Source: a virus
DNA: 64,000 bases
IMG/VR virus record: IMGVR_UViG_3300042882_001046
Span: 1-64,000 of that record
Reading direction: 5' to 3' (one strand)
A program made the position numbers and the translations under genes. This document shows positions 52,746-60,459 of the stretch, in pieces; the first letter of the stretch is position 1, and every line of letters starts with the position of its first letter. Under the pieces are notes generated by a model. The model was not told the origin of the DNA, did no database searches, and saw only the letters and a list, made by a program, of their open reading frames with translations.

Positions 52746-53489
52746 TTACTCTTCTATTTTTCTCTCAACAGACAATTCTTTATCCAAGGCTTTATTTGAA
52801 CTATCAAACAATCTTTGAATATGTTCTGACCTTCTTAAGAATTTAAAAACCAAATTTTCATACGAAAGTTCTCCTTCTTTTTCTAATCCAGATTTTCTAT
52901 AATCTTTCAATTTTTCTTTAATGGAATCGATTAGTTTTTGATTATCTTCAGATTCTTCCGAATCTAAAACCTTGTCAATTTTTTCGGTCCAGTTTTTAAT
53001 TTTCTTTTCAAGAACTGATTTATCTATTTCGTTTTTAAACTTTTTTGGGTTTGTAACCCACTCATCATTCATTACTGAATAAACTCCTGTGGCAAAATGA
53101 GGTTCCTCATTGTCTTGAGCATATAACTCAACATCATATCCGTAAATCTTGATGTCGTGTTTATCATTAAAAACTTGTTTTTTTAAATTATATAATTCTT
53201 TATACAATGGAGCCTCATCTTCATATTGTTGTAAGTCAACAATGATGTGTAAATCAAAATCCGAAAACTCGGACCAGTTAAAATTGGCCAAAGAACCTGT
53301 TAAAACAATGTCCTCAACAAATACATCCTCACCTAAATAATTAATAAATTCTTCGGAAATTCGCATAAGAGCTTTCCTAACTTTAGGAACCATTGTTGCC
53401 TTTTCGGGGTCATTAGGATTTTCCCAAACTTTAGGGTTTAATGTTTTTTTTACCAAAAAACTATTAAGAATTTGTTGGAATTTACTCAT
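52746..53489 (-). CDS. Nucleotidyltransferase-fold protein
   Basis: 247 residues. IVLTGSLANFNWSEFSDFDLHIIVDL (~43-68) gives the Gly-Ser plus Asp-x-Asp pattern of the Pol-beta/MNT nucleotidyltransferase superfamily, and DVELYAQD supplies the third carboxylate. The C-terminal half is helical (ENLVFKFLRRSEHIQRLF). It could transfer an NMP to a protein or RNA; such genes recur in T4-like phages with unknown targets. It starts 3 nt after a TATTTATA box. Confidence 0.8.
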   Translation of the reverse strand: MSKFQQILNSFLVKKTLNPKVWENPNDPEKATMVPKVRKALMRISEEFINYLGEDVFVEDIVLTGSLANFNWSEFSDFDLHIIVDLQQYEDEAPLYKELYNLKKQVFNDKHDIKIYGYDVELYAQDNEEPHFATGVYSVMNDEWVTNPKKFKNEIDKSVLEKKIKNWTEKIDKVLDSEESEDNQKLIDSIKEKLKDYRKSGLEKEGELSYENLVFKFLRRSEHIQRLFDSSNKALDKELSVERKIEE

Positions 53490-53492
53490 TTA

Positions 53493-53500
53493 TATAAATA
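53493..53500 (-). promoter_or_regulatory. Late-type promoter box TATTTATA
   Basis: The plus strand reads TATAAATA next to the end of the KTSC gene, 3 nt before the ATG at 53489; a leaderless mRNA is expected. Confidence 0.6.
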
Positions 53501-53740
53501 CTATAGTTTTTTGTACTTAAACGCTTTTGAAATATCGGTGGTAAAGAATTTACCTTGAGATTCCGCCATTCTGAATTTGGTATAAATTTGGTGAGGTACT
53601 TCATCATATTCATACTTAAATCCGTTATTGAATTCAACAACAAGTTTTTTTGTCTCGGTGTCGTATTCGCTTTTTTTAATGTTTGAAGATTTTATCTCGT
53701 TAATAATCTTCGTTCCCTGAATCGTCTCTTTTACTATCAT
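53501..53740 (-). CDS. KTSC-domain protein
   Basis: 79 residues. The sequence SSNIKKSEYDTETKKLVVEF, FKYEYDEVPHQIYTKF and AESQGKFFTTDISKAFKY follows the KTSC domain pattern (strand-loop-strand plus helices), found in many phages and some bacteria. Function is unclear, with links to nucleic-acid enzymes in some proteins. Its start lies 41 nt inside the upstream gene, so it is probably co-translated. Confidence 0.85.
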   Translation of the reverse strand: MIVKETIQGTKIINEIKSSNIKKSEYDTETKKLVVEFNNGFKYEYDEVPHQIYTKFRMAESQGKFFTTDISKAFKYKKL

Positions 53741-54041
53741 ATAATTTCCAATCTTTGAGCGGCGTTAATTCATTTATTTTTTGAAGAAGTGGCATTACAT
53801 AATCCTGTACTTCTTTTTTAGTTGCATCGAATCCGTAATCTTTAACCGATGCAATGACTTTATTTAGTTTGTTTTGGAATCTTTCTTGTAAGTTCATCAT
53901 TTTCATCGTGTAAGTTGGAGGACTTTCTAAATCTGATTCACTAAATCCTAATTCTTGTAAATGTTGTCTAAGCTCCAAATATATGTCTAAAAGCTCTCTT
54001 AGTATAGACGCAGTTGCCAAAAATTTCTCAAACGGTTTCAT
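53700..54041 (-). CDS. Unknown helical protein
   Basis: 113 residues from the ATG at 54041, chosen because a TATTTATT box ends 4 nt upstream; a longer frame from 54104 would run through the box. Mostly helix (ASILRELLDIYLELRQHLQELGF, RFQNKLNKVIASVKDYGFDATKKEVQDYV). No motif. It is divergent from the hydroxylase-like gene at 54053, with only 11 nt between the two ATGs, and overlaps the KTSC gene by 41 nt. Confidence 0.6.
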   Translation of the reverse strand: MKPFEKFLATASILRELLDIYLELRQHLQELGFSESDLESPPTYTMKMMNLQERFQNKLNKVIASVKDYGFDATKKEVQDYVMPLLQKINELTPLKDWKLYDSKRDDSGNEDY

Positions 54042-54045
54042 ATTT

Positions 54046-54053
54046 AATAAATA
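54046..54053 (-). promoter_or_regulatory. Late-type promoter box TATTTATT
   Basis: The plus strand reads AATAAATA, 4 nt from the minus ATG at 54041. It touches the ATG of the divergent gene at 54053, which has no own box this close. Confidence 0.5.
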
Positions 54054-54628
54054 TGGACTACACCGATACTTTTCTATTACACGGTAAAATTGATGTTGAC
54101 CCAATCATAAAAATCATTACTGATAATAATTTGGATTGGGATGAATACACCGAAAGACAAAATAAATGGGGTACAGAACATCTATACACCAAAACAATAC
54201 CAATAATTTTTGACAAGTCTTTTAATTTTAATCATTTAAAAATTATTCCAACCGAAAATTATCCATTGTTTATTGACGAAATTTCAAAAATAGAAGAACA
54301 AATTAAATCAAACACAGGTGAAAGCGGAAAAATTATGAGAGCCCTATTGGTTAAATTAACGGCAGGTAAATTAATTAGACCTCACGTTGATACCGTAGGG
54401 TTTAGTTTAGTTGTTTGTAGAAGAATCCATATTCCAATTCAAACTAATGATGAATGTTTCTTTACTGTCGGTGATGATAAAAGAAATTTAAAGATTGGTG
54501 AAATGTGGGAAATCAACAACGACAAAAAAATGCACTCGGTTGAAAATTTTGGAAGTACTGACAGAATACATTTGATTGTAGATTGGGTTGAGGAATCATT
54601 ATTTGAAAAATATGATAGACAAAACTAA
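54053..54628 (+). CDS. Aspartyl/asparaginyl beta-hydroxylase-like 2OG oxygenase
   Basis: 191 residues from ATG at 54053; a frame from 54014 adds 13 residues but runs through the divergent gene. The iron/2OG pattern is visible: RPHVDTVGFSLVVCRRIHIPI (H-x-D and basic residue), then GEMWEINNDKKMHSVENFG with the second His, and RIHLIVDW at the end. This fits the Asp/Asn hydroxylase family (2-oxoglutarate, Fe(II), O2). The target could be a protein residue or glycan. It overlaps the sulfotransferase gene by 17 nt. Confidence 0.82.
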   Translation: MDYTDTFLLHGKIDVDPIIKIITDNNLDWDEYTERQNKWGTEHLYTKTIPIIFDKSFNFNHLKIIPTENYPLFIDEISKIEEQIKSNTGESGKIMRALLVKLTAGKLIRPHVDTVGFSLVVCRRIHIPIQTNDECFFTVGDDKRNLKIGEMWEINNDKKMHSVENFGSTDRIHLIVDWVEESLFEKYDRQN

Positions 54629-55277
54629 AAAACTTATTGTTTTGATGCCGCCCAAAACCGCATCAAATTCTATACGAGTCTTATTGGAGCAACATGGTTA
54701 CTTTTTTTCTAAAGACTCTAAAAAAACAAATTACCCCCAAATACATTTAAGGTTAAGTGAAATTGTGGATTTCTACAATATCAATAATTTAGACGAATAT
54801 AGAATAATACAAATTACCAGAAACCCATATCATCGGTACGTCTCGTCTTTTTACTTTCAAAAAAAAATTATCCCTCAAAACTTCTCTGTTAAATTTAAAG
54901 ATTATACTTTAGAACAATTTTCAAACCATTTATTGGAATCAAAAAAAACAAATAATTTTATTGATAATTTTTATGGTGATTCGTCATTTGTTAATCACAC
55001 AATTAATAATGGTATTAGTTGGGGTGGGACCAGATTTTATGATAAACAATTTGATTGGAATGATTTGGGGATGGACGTAAAATATTTTAAGTTAGAAAAC
55101 ATAATTGATGATATAAGTGAATTAGAAAATTTTTTAAATCTACCTATTAAAACTTTACCATTAATAAATTCACAAGGATTGAATGTTGATTATCTATCTT
55201 TAATAACACCAAAAATTCAAGATATTATTATTGAATTATTTGGAGAAGATTTTGATAAACTTAACTACTCAAAATAA
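54612..55277 (+). CDS. Sulfotransferase family protein
   Basis: 221 residues from the ATG at 54612 (a start at 54588 is also possible). The PAPS 5'-phosphosulfate loop is IVLMPPKTASNSIRVLL (~8-24) and the 3'-phosphate region is ITRNPYHRYVSSFYFQ (~67-82), both typical of carbohydrate sulfotransferases. It would move sulfate from PAPS to a sugar hydroxyl or Tyr. It is coupled to the hydroxylase-like gene and ends at a terminator. It may decorate glycans built by the 5830-27320 operon; this is inference. Confidence 0.83.
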   Translation: MIDKTKKLIVLMPPKTASNSIRVLLEQHGYFFSKDSKKTNYPQIHLRLSEIVDFYNINNLDEYRIIQITRNPYHRYVSSFYFQKKIIPQNFSVKFKDYTLEQFSNHLLESKKTNNFIDNFYGDSSFVNHTINNGISWGGTRFYDKQFDWNDLGMDVKYFKLENIIDDISELENFLNLPIKTLPLINSQGLNVDYLSLITPKIQDIIIELFGEDFDKLNYSK

Positions 55278-55303
55278 AAAACCCCCGATATGTCGAGGGT
55301 TTA
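55276..55303. terminator. Hairpin terminator between convergent genes
   Basis: Stem AACCCCCGA / TCGAGGGTT (one mismatch) with a TATG loop, flanked by an A-run and TTTAATTTT. It serves the sulfotransferase gene and the UVR-protein gene on the other strand. Confidence 0.8.
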
Positions 55304-55306
55304 ATT

Positions 55307-55687
55307 TTACTTTTTCAAGTTTTTAATTTGGTCTCTAAGCTCAATTGATTTTTCAAACTCTTGGTTTTCAATTGACTTCTTTAATTCCAATTCAAGTTTC
55401 TCAATAGATTTTTGATTTTTTTCAAAGCCTTTGATTTGGTCTCTAAGTTTAACTGCCGATTCAAAATCTTCGTTCTCAATTGCTCTTTCAAGTTGATACT
55501 TTAAAGATTCTAATCCTCCTGTTTCTTTAGATGAGTCTCCTCCTCTATAATAAGTTGTTACTTTTATTGTACCATCATCAGATACTCTACTTTGCGATTT
55601 CCATTCCCCTTGGGTTAAATCAAAATGAGAGAACATTTCATCAAACGCTCTAAAGATGTCATTGTAGTTTTTTCTGTTTCCAAACAT
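55307..55687 (-). CDS. Double-UVR-motif protein (McsA-like C-terminal part)
   Basis: 126 residues. The first 55 residues are a small domain (NDIFRAFDEMFSHFDLTQGEW, VTTYYRGG). Two UVR helix-pairs follow, LERAIENEDFESAVKLRDQI (~82-101) and LKKSIENQEFEKSIELRDQI (~113-122 on). UVR motifs occur in UvrB/UvrC, in ClpC and in its adaptor McsA. McsA's zinc fingers are missing here. Because the divergent neighbour encodes a ClpC-like ATPase that has its own UVR-like helix, an adaptor or regulator role is a reasonable inference. DNA-repair binding to UvrB is the alternative. Confidence 0.75.
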   Translation of the reverse strand: MFGNRKNYNDIFRAFDEMFSHFDLTQGEWKSQSRVSDDGTIKVTTYYRGGDSSKETGGLESLKYQLERAIENEDFESAVKLRDQIKGFEKNQKSIEKLELELKKSIENQEFEKSIELRDQIKNLKK

Positions 55688-55736
55688 AATTTTATTTTTT
55701 TAATTCAGATTTATTAATTACCTTTGTGGTATTCAA

Positions 55737-55765
55737 ATAATATACCAACTGAATCTTAATGTCAA
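55737..55765 (-). promoter_or_regulatory. Possible promoter of the UVR gene
   Basis: On the minus strand TTGACA (55760-55765) is followed after 17 nt by TATTAT (55737-55742), a sigma-70-like pair, and the same stretch contains ATTATTTG, which is close to the Bacteroidetes -7 box. It lies ~50 nt before the ATG at 55687. Weak evidence. Confidence 0.35.
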
Positions 55766-55767
55766 GA

Positions 55768-55795
55768 TGTCAGGTAAAATAATTATAACCTGACA
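55768..55795. promoter_or_regulatory. Inverted repeat, candidate operator
   Basis: TGTCAGGT (55768-55775) and ACCTGACA (55788-55795) form a perfect 8-bp inverted repeat with a 12-nt AT-rich spacer, located between the divergent UVR and clp promoters. Further TGTCA copies lie at 55760 and 55799. A dimeric repressor site is the likely reading; no T-run follows, so it is not a terminator. Confidence 0.5.
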
Positions 55796-55808
55796 ATTTG
55801 TCAAAAGA

Positions 55809-55840
55809 TTTGGAGAAGTCCAATATTTGATATTACTTTG
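55809..55840 (+). promoter_or_regulatory. Bacteroidetes-type promoter of the clp-like gene
   Basis: TTTG at 55809-55812, spacer of 20, then TTACTTTG at 55833-55840 (one mismatch to TAnnTTTG). The ATG at 55858 follows after 17 nt, giving a short leader. No Shine-Dalgarno sequence is seen. Confidence 0.6.
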
Positions 55841-55857
55841 TAAAAAATTAGAAACAT

Positions 55858-57873
55858 ATGAACGACTTAATGGACGATGACGACAAAATGATGAGTAAGA
55901 AACAGAAATCGACTGGCGACAGTACGACTCCTGTGTTAGACAACTTCAGTCGAGATTTGAATAAACTTGCTGAGGAAGGTAAATTGGACCCTGTCATTGG
56001 ACGTGACAGAGAGATTTTGAGAATAGCTCAAATTTTATCTCGTAGAAAAAAGAACAACCCAATCATCGTTGGTGAACCTGGTTGTGGTAAGACCGCAATT
56101 GTGGAAGGTTTGGCGATGAAGATTGTTAGTGGTGAATGTCCACGTAATCTTTTGGATAAACGTTTAGTCAATCTTGACTTAACTTCTGTTGTTGCTGGTA
56201 CAAAATACCGTGGACAATTTGAAGAGAGAATGAAGGTAATTATCGAAGAACTTCAAGCAAATCCTAACATCATTGTATTCATTGATGAAATCCATACTCT
56301 TGTAGGTTCTGGTAATTCTGCAGGTTCTATGGATGGTTCAAACATTTTTAAACCCGCACTTGCTCGTGGTGAAGTCCAAGTAATTGGTGCCACCACATTG
56401 GATGAGTTCCGTAAGAATATTGAAAAAGACGGAGCGTTAGAACGTAGGTTTCAAAAAGTTGTGGTTGAACCTTCAACTGTTGTTGAGACAATTCAAATCT
56501 TGAAAAACGTTCGCGACAAATATGAGTCTTATCATAAAGTCACGTATTCTGACGAGGTTATTGAAACTTGTGTTAAGTTGGCAGACCGTTATATCACGGA
56601 CCGTGAGTTCCCTGATAAAGCATTTGACATCTTAGATGAAGTTGGAGCTCGTATGCAAACAGAACTTAAAGTTCCTGAAGTTGTTGAAGAGTTAAAACGT
56701 AAAGCGGCTGAAATCAAACAACAAAAAATTGATGTTGTTAAGAAACAAAACTACGAACAAGCTGCTCAGTTAAGAGACAAAGAGAAAAAGGTATTGGATA
56801 AATTGGAGGATGAAAAACGTAAGTTTGAAGAACAGATGTCAAAAGACAAACAAAAAGTTACATTAGAGGATGTGTACGATGTTGTTTCAAACATGACCAA
56901 AATTCCTGTAAACAAAATGTCTGTTGATGATACCAAAGCTTTGTTGAACTTGGATAAACACATTGTTGGTACCGTAATCGGTCAGGACGCCGCTGTTATT
57001 AAAGTGGCTAAATCTATCAAAAGAAATAGATTGGGTATTAAAGACCCGAACCGTCCGATTGGTTCATTTGTGTTCCTTGGTTCAACAGGTGTTGGTAAAA
57101 CTCACTTGGCAAAACAATTGGCTAAGGAAATGTTTGGTAGCGAAGATTCATTAATTCGTGTGGATATGTCCGAGTACCAAGAGAAACACACCGTATCTAA
57201 ATTGGTTGGAGCCCCTCCAGGTTATGTTGGATACGAAGAAGGTGGATTGTTAACTGAAAAAGTTAAAAACAAACCATATTCAGTGATTTTATTTGATGAG
57301 GTTGAAAAAGCTCACAAAGATGTATTCACAGTATTACTACAAATCTTGGACGATGGTCACGTTACAGATAGTTTAGGTAGAAAGATTAACTTCAAAAATA
57401 CCTTAATTATCTTAACCTCAAACCTTGGGGTTAAAAAATTACAGGACTTTGGAACGGGTATTGGATTCGGTACAAACTCTTACAGTAATGAAGAGGCAAA
57501 AAAAGACATTTTGATGAAAGAGATGAAGAACTTCTTCTCTCCTGAGTTTATCAACCGTATTGACGATACTATTGTTTTTAACTCACTTTCTCAAGAAGAT
57601 ATCAAAAAGATTACGGATATCGAACTTAAAAAATTGATGAAACGTCTTGAAGATATGAAGTACAAGATTAATTATGACGATAGTTTAGTTGAGTACATTG
57701 CAAAAATTGGATATGATGAAAGTTATGGGGCAAGACCTATGAAAAGAGCAATCCAAGACAAAGTGGAGGACTTACTATCCGAAGAAGTTCTAACCGACAA
57801 AATTGTGGAAGGTAAATCTTACGTGATTAAGGTTGAGGACGAAACGGTAAAGGTCGTTAAAAAAGGACGATAA
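55858..57873 (+). CDS. ClpC/ClpA-like double AAA+ unfoldase without N-domain
   Basis: 671 residues. First AAA+: Walker A VGEPGCGKTAIVE, Walker B IIVFIDEIHTLVG, GALERRFQKV. A linker with UVR-like helix (KKQNYEQAAQLRDKEKKVLDKL) follows. Second AAA+: FLGSTGVGKTHLAKQ, VILFDEVEKAHKDVF, and SPEFINRIDDTIVF. An IGF tripeptide (FGTGIGFGTN) is placed where ClpC/ClpA have the ClpP-docking loop. The usual Clp N-terminal domain is missing; only ~35 residues precede the first AAA+. It should unfold proteins for host ClpP. Bacterial ClpC is about 820 residues. A strong terminator follows. Confidence 0.93.
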   Translation: MNDLMDDDDKMMSKKQKSTGDSTTPVLDNFSRDLNKLAEEGKLDPVIGRDREILRIAQILSRRKKNNPIIVGEPGCGKTAIVEGLAMKIVSGECPRNLLDKRLVNLDLTSVVAGTKYRGQFEERMKVIIEELQANPNIIVFIDEIHTLVGSGNSAGSMDGSNIFKPALARGEVQVIGATTLDEFRKNIEKDGALERRFQKVVVEPSTVVETIQILKNVRDKYESYHKVTYSDEVIETCVKLADRYITDREFPDKAFDILDEVGARMQTELKVPEVVEELKRKAAEIKQQKIDVVKKQNYEQAAQLRDKEKKVLDKLEDEKRKFEEQMSKDKQKVTLEDVYDVVSNMTKIPVNKMSVDDTKALLNLDKHIVGTVIGQDAAVIKVAKSIKRNRLGIKDPNRPIGSFVFLGSTGVGKTHLAKQLAKEMFGSEDSLIRVDMSEYQEKHTVSKLVGAPPGYVGYEEGGLLTEKVKNKPYSVILFDEVEKAHKDVFTVLLQILDDGHVTDSLGRKINFKNTLIILTSNLGVKKLQDFGTGIGFGTNSYSNEEAKKDILMKEMKNFFSPEFINRIDDTIVFNSLSQEDIKKITDIELKKLMKRLEDMKYKINYDDSLVEYIAKIGYDESYGARPMKRAIQDKVEDLLSEEVLTDKIVEGKSYVIKVEDETVKVVKKGR

Positions 57874-57874
57874 T

Positions 57875-57903
57875 AAAAAGGGGGATTATTCCCCCTTTTT
57901 TTG
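57875..57903 (+). terminator. Rho-independent terminator after the clp-like gene
   Basis: Stem AAAAGGGGG / CCCCCTTTTT with ATTATT loop followed by T-run. The next promoter box begins right at its end. Confidence 0.92.
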
Positions 57904-57911
57904 TATTTATA
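57904..57911 (+). promoter_or_regulatory. Late-type promoter box TATTTATA for the metallopeptidase gene
   Basis: TATTTATA ends 3 nt before the ATG at 57915 and follows the T-run of the previous terminator directly. Leaderless arrangement. Confidence 0.65.
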
Positions 57912-57914
57912 ATC

Positions 57915-58523
57915 ATGAGTAATTTTTCAAAACTATTAGACCATTTTAGACAAAGTTTCCCAGACGAATTAAAGTCCAAGGTTGACGTTATTGAAAAATT
58001 TGTTGTTAACTATATTAAAAAACACAACATTACAGTTAAGTTTTTAAATTCGTGTGGTACTGGTTTTAGTGGGGTTAGAACAAGAGACCAAGTAATTATT
58101 TGCTCACCAGCAAACATGAGAACTATCGGTGATTTTTTATACACCATATTTCATGAAATTCGGCACGAACAACAAGTTAGGGATATAAAAATGGATAACC
58201 CACTTACTGATTACGATTTAGAAGATTTTGAAAAATTATATCAGCAATATTGGGAAATGGAGTTGGATGCCGACCAGTTTGCAAAAAATATGATTGCTAA
58301 ATTAGTTATTAAATTAAACATACCCATTTGGTTTGCAAAAGGTCAATTCGGACTATCTTATTATATTGAACAATATCCTTCTATGTCAAAATCAGTTGAG
58401 ATGTCTTTGAGGTCAATTGTGTCAACAATTCAACACCTAAAAAAATCGGGGGCCGAGTATGAAGACATACAAGACCACCCGATGGTTAAAAGGTTTATAG
58501 ATAAGTTAGAAAATTTTATCTAA
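57915..58523 (+). CDS. HExxH zinc metallopeptidase-like protein
   Basis: 202 residues. IFHEIRHEQQ (~78-87) gives the HExxH zinc site, and WEMELDADQFAKN (~115-127) provides the third Glu plus a nearby Asp, a gluzincin-like layout similar to small M48/SprT-like or ImmA-like peptidases. No signal peptide, so it acts in the cytoplasm. Substrate unknown. Neighbours are a ClpC-like unfoldase upstream and a convergent M20-type peptidase directly downstream (ends touch). Confidence 0.75.
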   Translation: MSNFSKLLDHFRQSFPDELKSKVDVIEKFVVNYIKKHNITVKFLNSCGTGFSGVRTRDQVIICSPANMRTIGDFLYTIFHEIRHEQQVRDIKMDNPLTDYDLEDFEKLYQQYWEMELDADQFAKNMIAKLVIKLNIPIWFAKGQFGLSYYIEQYPSMSKSVEMSLRSIVSTIQHLKKSGAEYEDIQDHPMVKRFIDKLENFI

Positions 58524-59369
58524 TTAGAATAACAAATCTCTATTGTTATAACTGTATTGTTTTGCTTCTTTAAAGTGTAGGGTGTGTCCCAAATCCTGAA
58601 TCATTTTTCTACCCATTTCAATCCCATTGAACACGTCATCAATAACGACATATTCATTTGGAGTGTGATAATCATAATACCCAATCGAGAAGTTAATACA
58701 AGAGAAGTCAAATTTACCTCTTAAGGCATAAACGTCAGTATATGGGTGAACCATGTATCTCATATCTTCATTAACCATTCCTTCGGTTAGGACTTTATCA
58801 ATTTTTTGGAAGAAGTCTGAATCTCTATCAAACAAAACTTGACCAAAACATTTTTCAGTAATCATCCAGTTTTCAGGGGCATCAAATTGGATTCCGTATC
58901 CAACATTTTCAAAAAACTTTGGGTCGGCAACTCTTGAGCCATGACATCCTGTTTCTTCAGATACAAAAAATGCTGCTTTTAGATATGGTAATTCTTTTAA
59001 TAATGTTAAACAAGCAAATACACCACATTTGTCATCACCACCAATACCAGTTGGTTTCCCCTCATTGTTATAGGCTTTGAGGGATGGTTTTAACACGTCT
59101 TGTGCGTTTGGTAACATCATTTCTTTGATGTTAATTGTATCAATATTGTGAACGGTGTCTGTGTGAGAAATTACACACGGGAAATAAAAATCTTCAGGTA
59201 GTTCTGAATTTTCTTGTTTTGTTGCATAGACATTCATTTTGTCATCAACATAATGGTCTATATTGTTTTCAGTCAACCAATTAACCAAGAATTCCACCAT
59301 TTGGTGTTCTTGATAGGTTTTTGTGGGTACACTTAAAACTTCTTTTAGAAGTGCTATTTTTTCTGTCAT
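58524..59369 (-). CDS. M20/M28-type zinc exopeptidase (tripeptidase-like)
   Basis: 281 residues. Di-zinc pattern: VISHTDTV (His, Asp), GIGGDDKCGVFA (bridging Asp), FVSEETGCHGS (catalytic Glu-Glu), GIQFDAP (Asp) and YHTPNEY (His). This matches aminopeptidases of the M20/M28/M42 group; it is shorter than PepT (about 400) and lacks most of the lid domain. It would trim small peptides in the cytoplasm. It has a host-type promoter with leaderless spacing, so early or constitutive expression is likely. Confidence 0.82.
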   Translation of the reverse strand: MTEKIALLKEVLSVPTKTYQEHQMVEFLVNWLTENNIDHYVDDKMNVYATKQENSELPEDFYFPCVISHTDTVHNIDTINIKEMMLPNAQDVLKPSLKAYNNEGKPTGIGGDDKCGVFACLTLLKELPYLKAAFFVSEETGCHGSRVADPKFFENVGYGIQFDAPENWMITEKCFGQVLFDRDSDFFQKIDKVLTEGMVNEDMRYMVHPYTDVYALRGKFDFSCINFSIGYYDYHTPNEYVVIDDVFNGIEMGRKMIQDLGHTLHFKEAKQYSYNNRDLLF

Positions 59370-59373
59370 AGCA

Positions 59374-59405
59374 CAAAGATAAGAATAATTTATATTTCAT
59401 CCAAA
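59374..59405 (-). promoter_or_regulatory. Bacteroidetes-type promoter, leaderless arrangement
   Basis: On the minus strand TTTG (59402-59405), a 20-nt spacer and TATCTTTG (59374-59381) precede the ATG at 59369 with exactly 4 nt between. This is the third promoter in the window with this spacing. Confidence 0.75.
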
Positions 59406-60436
59406 TTAAATAATGTTGGTTGATATAATAAATTATAAAAATTATCCTCAGACAATTTAACTTTTTTCTGTTGGAATCCTTTTTGTAGTATTACCACTAC
59501 TTTCATACCAGGGTATTCAAATCCTTCGATTTTGAATCTGGTTTCTTTTTTTGGGTCTTTAGGTAGATTATAAAATTTGTCTTGTTCAAATTTTTTAGTA
59601 ATTCTATCAGTCATTTCAGTGAAGTCGTGAACAGTAACTCCGTCTTCTCCTGGACCGTCTTCCAATTTTTCTAAAATATCATCTAATTTTCTCGAAGTAT
59701 AATTATTGAAACTTTCTGTGTCAAAATTATCGTCGTTCATATATTGATACGTGTCATCGGCCCAACCTCCTGGAGATGTTACGTTTCGTATTATATCATC
59801 AATCAAATCTTCAAGAGATAAGTGTATTTTATTTTCTTTTAAATACAACATTATCAGGTTAGCAACCGTGGTTCTGAATCCGTCACCATAAGATTCAAAC
59901 CCAAGTTGGTCCAAGAATTCATCAAATTCTTTATTAACCGAGTCTCTAGCACTTGTCCGAGCCTCACTGTTTCTTTCTGATTGATAATCTGAAATTATAT
60001 CTTCCGTTTCACGTCTAAAGTTAGTTAATAGTTTTTCTGAAAGTTGGTTTCTAAATTGTTCACTGTCAAAATCTACTTTAATTGGTAGAATTATCTTTGA
60101 AATTTGTGCGAGTTTTTCTTTATTATCATCATTCAAATTATAATATAGTCCCCAACCATTCTCAAAATCTTCTTTAGCCGAATGCCAATCCATAAATTCG
60201 TAATCACTATATGGAGAATTGATTACACGATAGAACCAACTGTCATCATCACTAAGACCCATCGCCTCTAAAAACTTTTCCTCGTTTTTAAACTCAACGT
60301 TAATCTTACTTTGACCTCTGTTCTGTCTATCTTCCCTTACTTCAGTGAATAACTCGTCCGCGTTTTCAAGTTCGTAAGCATTTATCTTACCTCTAACGTA
60401 GTTCCTTAAAGCAATGAATGTGTCTAATACCGCCAT
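59390..60436 (-). CDS. Unknown acidic phage protein
   Basis: 348 residues, acidic, with FIALRNYVRGKINAYELENADELF at the start and Asp/Glu/Asn-rich helices through the middle. A C-terminal beta-like stretch (KKETRFKIEGFEYPGMKVVVILQKG) precedes a helical end. No motif or family recognised. The promoter of the downstream peptidase gene lies within its 3' end. Start ATG at 60436, 5 nt after a TATTTATA box. Role unknown. Confidence 0.65.
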   Translation of the reverse strand: MAVLDTFIALRNYVRGKINAYELENADELFTEVREDRQNRGQSKINVEFKNEEKFLEAMGLSDDDSWFYRVINSPYSDYEFMDWHSAKEDFENGWGLYYNLNDDNKEKLAQISKIILPIKVDFDSEQFRNQLSEKLLTNFRRETEDIISDYQSERNSEARTSARDSVNKEFDEFLDQLGFESYGDGFRTTVANLIMLYLKENKIHLSLEDLIDDIIRNVTSPGGWADDTYQYMNDDNFDTESFNNYTSRKLDDILEKLEDGPGEDGVTVHDFTEMTDRITKKFEQDKFYNLPKDPKKETRFKIEGFEYPGMKVVVILQKGFQQKKVKLSEDNFYNLLYQPTLFNLDEI

Positions 60437-60441
60437 ATGAA

Positions 60442-60449
60442 TATAAATA
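60442..60449 (-). promoter_or_regulatory. Late-type promoter box TATTTATA
   Basis: The plus strand reads TATAAATA, 5 nt from the minus ATG at 60436, back to back with the tmRNA promoter region. Confidence 0.58.
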
Positions 60450-60459
60450 CAACTTCCAC

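Noticed and set aside
3046-60449. Reading the AT boxes as T4-style TATAAATA promoters in the opposite direction
   Set aside because: In all listed cases the box points as TATTTAT toward the nearest downstream ATG; the reverse reading would direct transcription away from most of these genes or into the end of neighbours.
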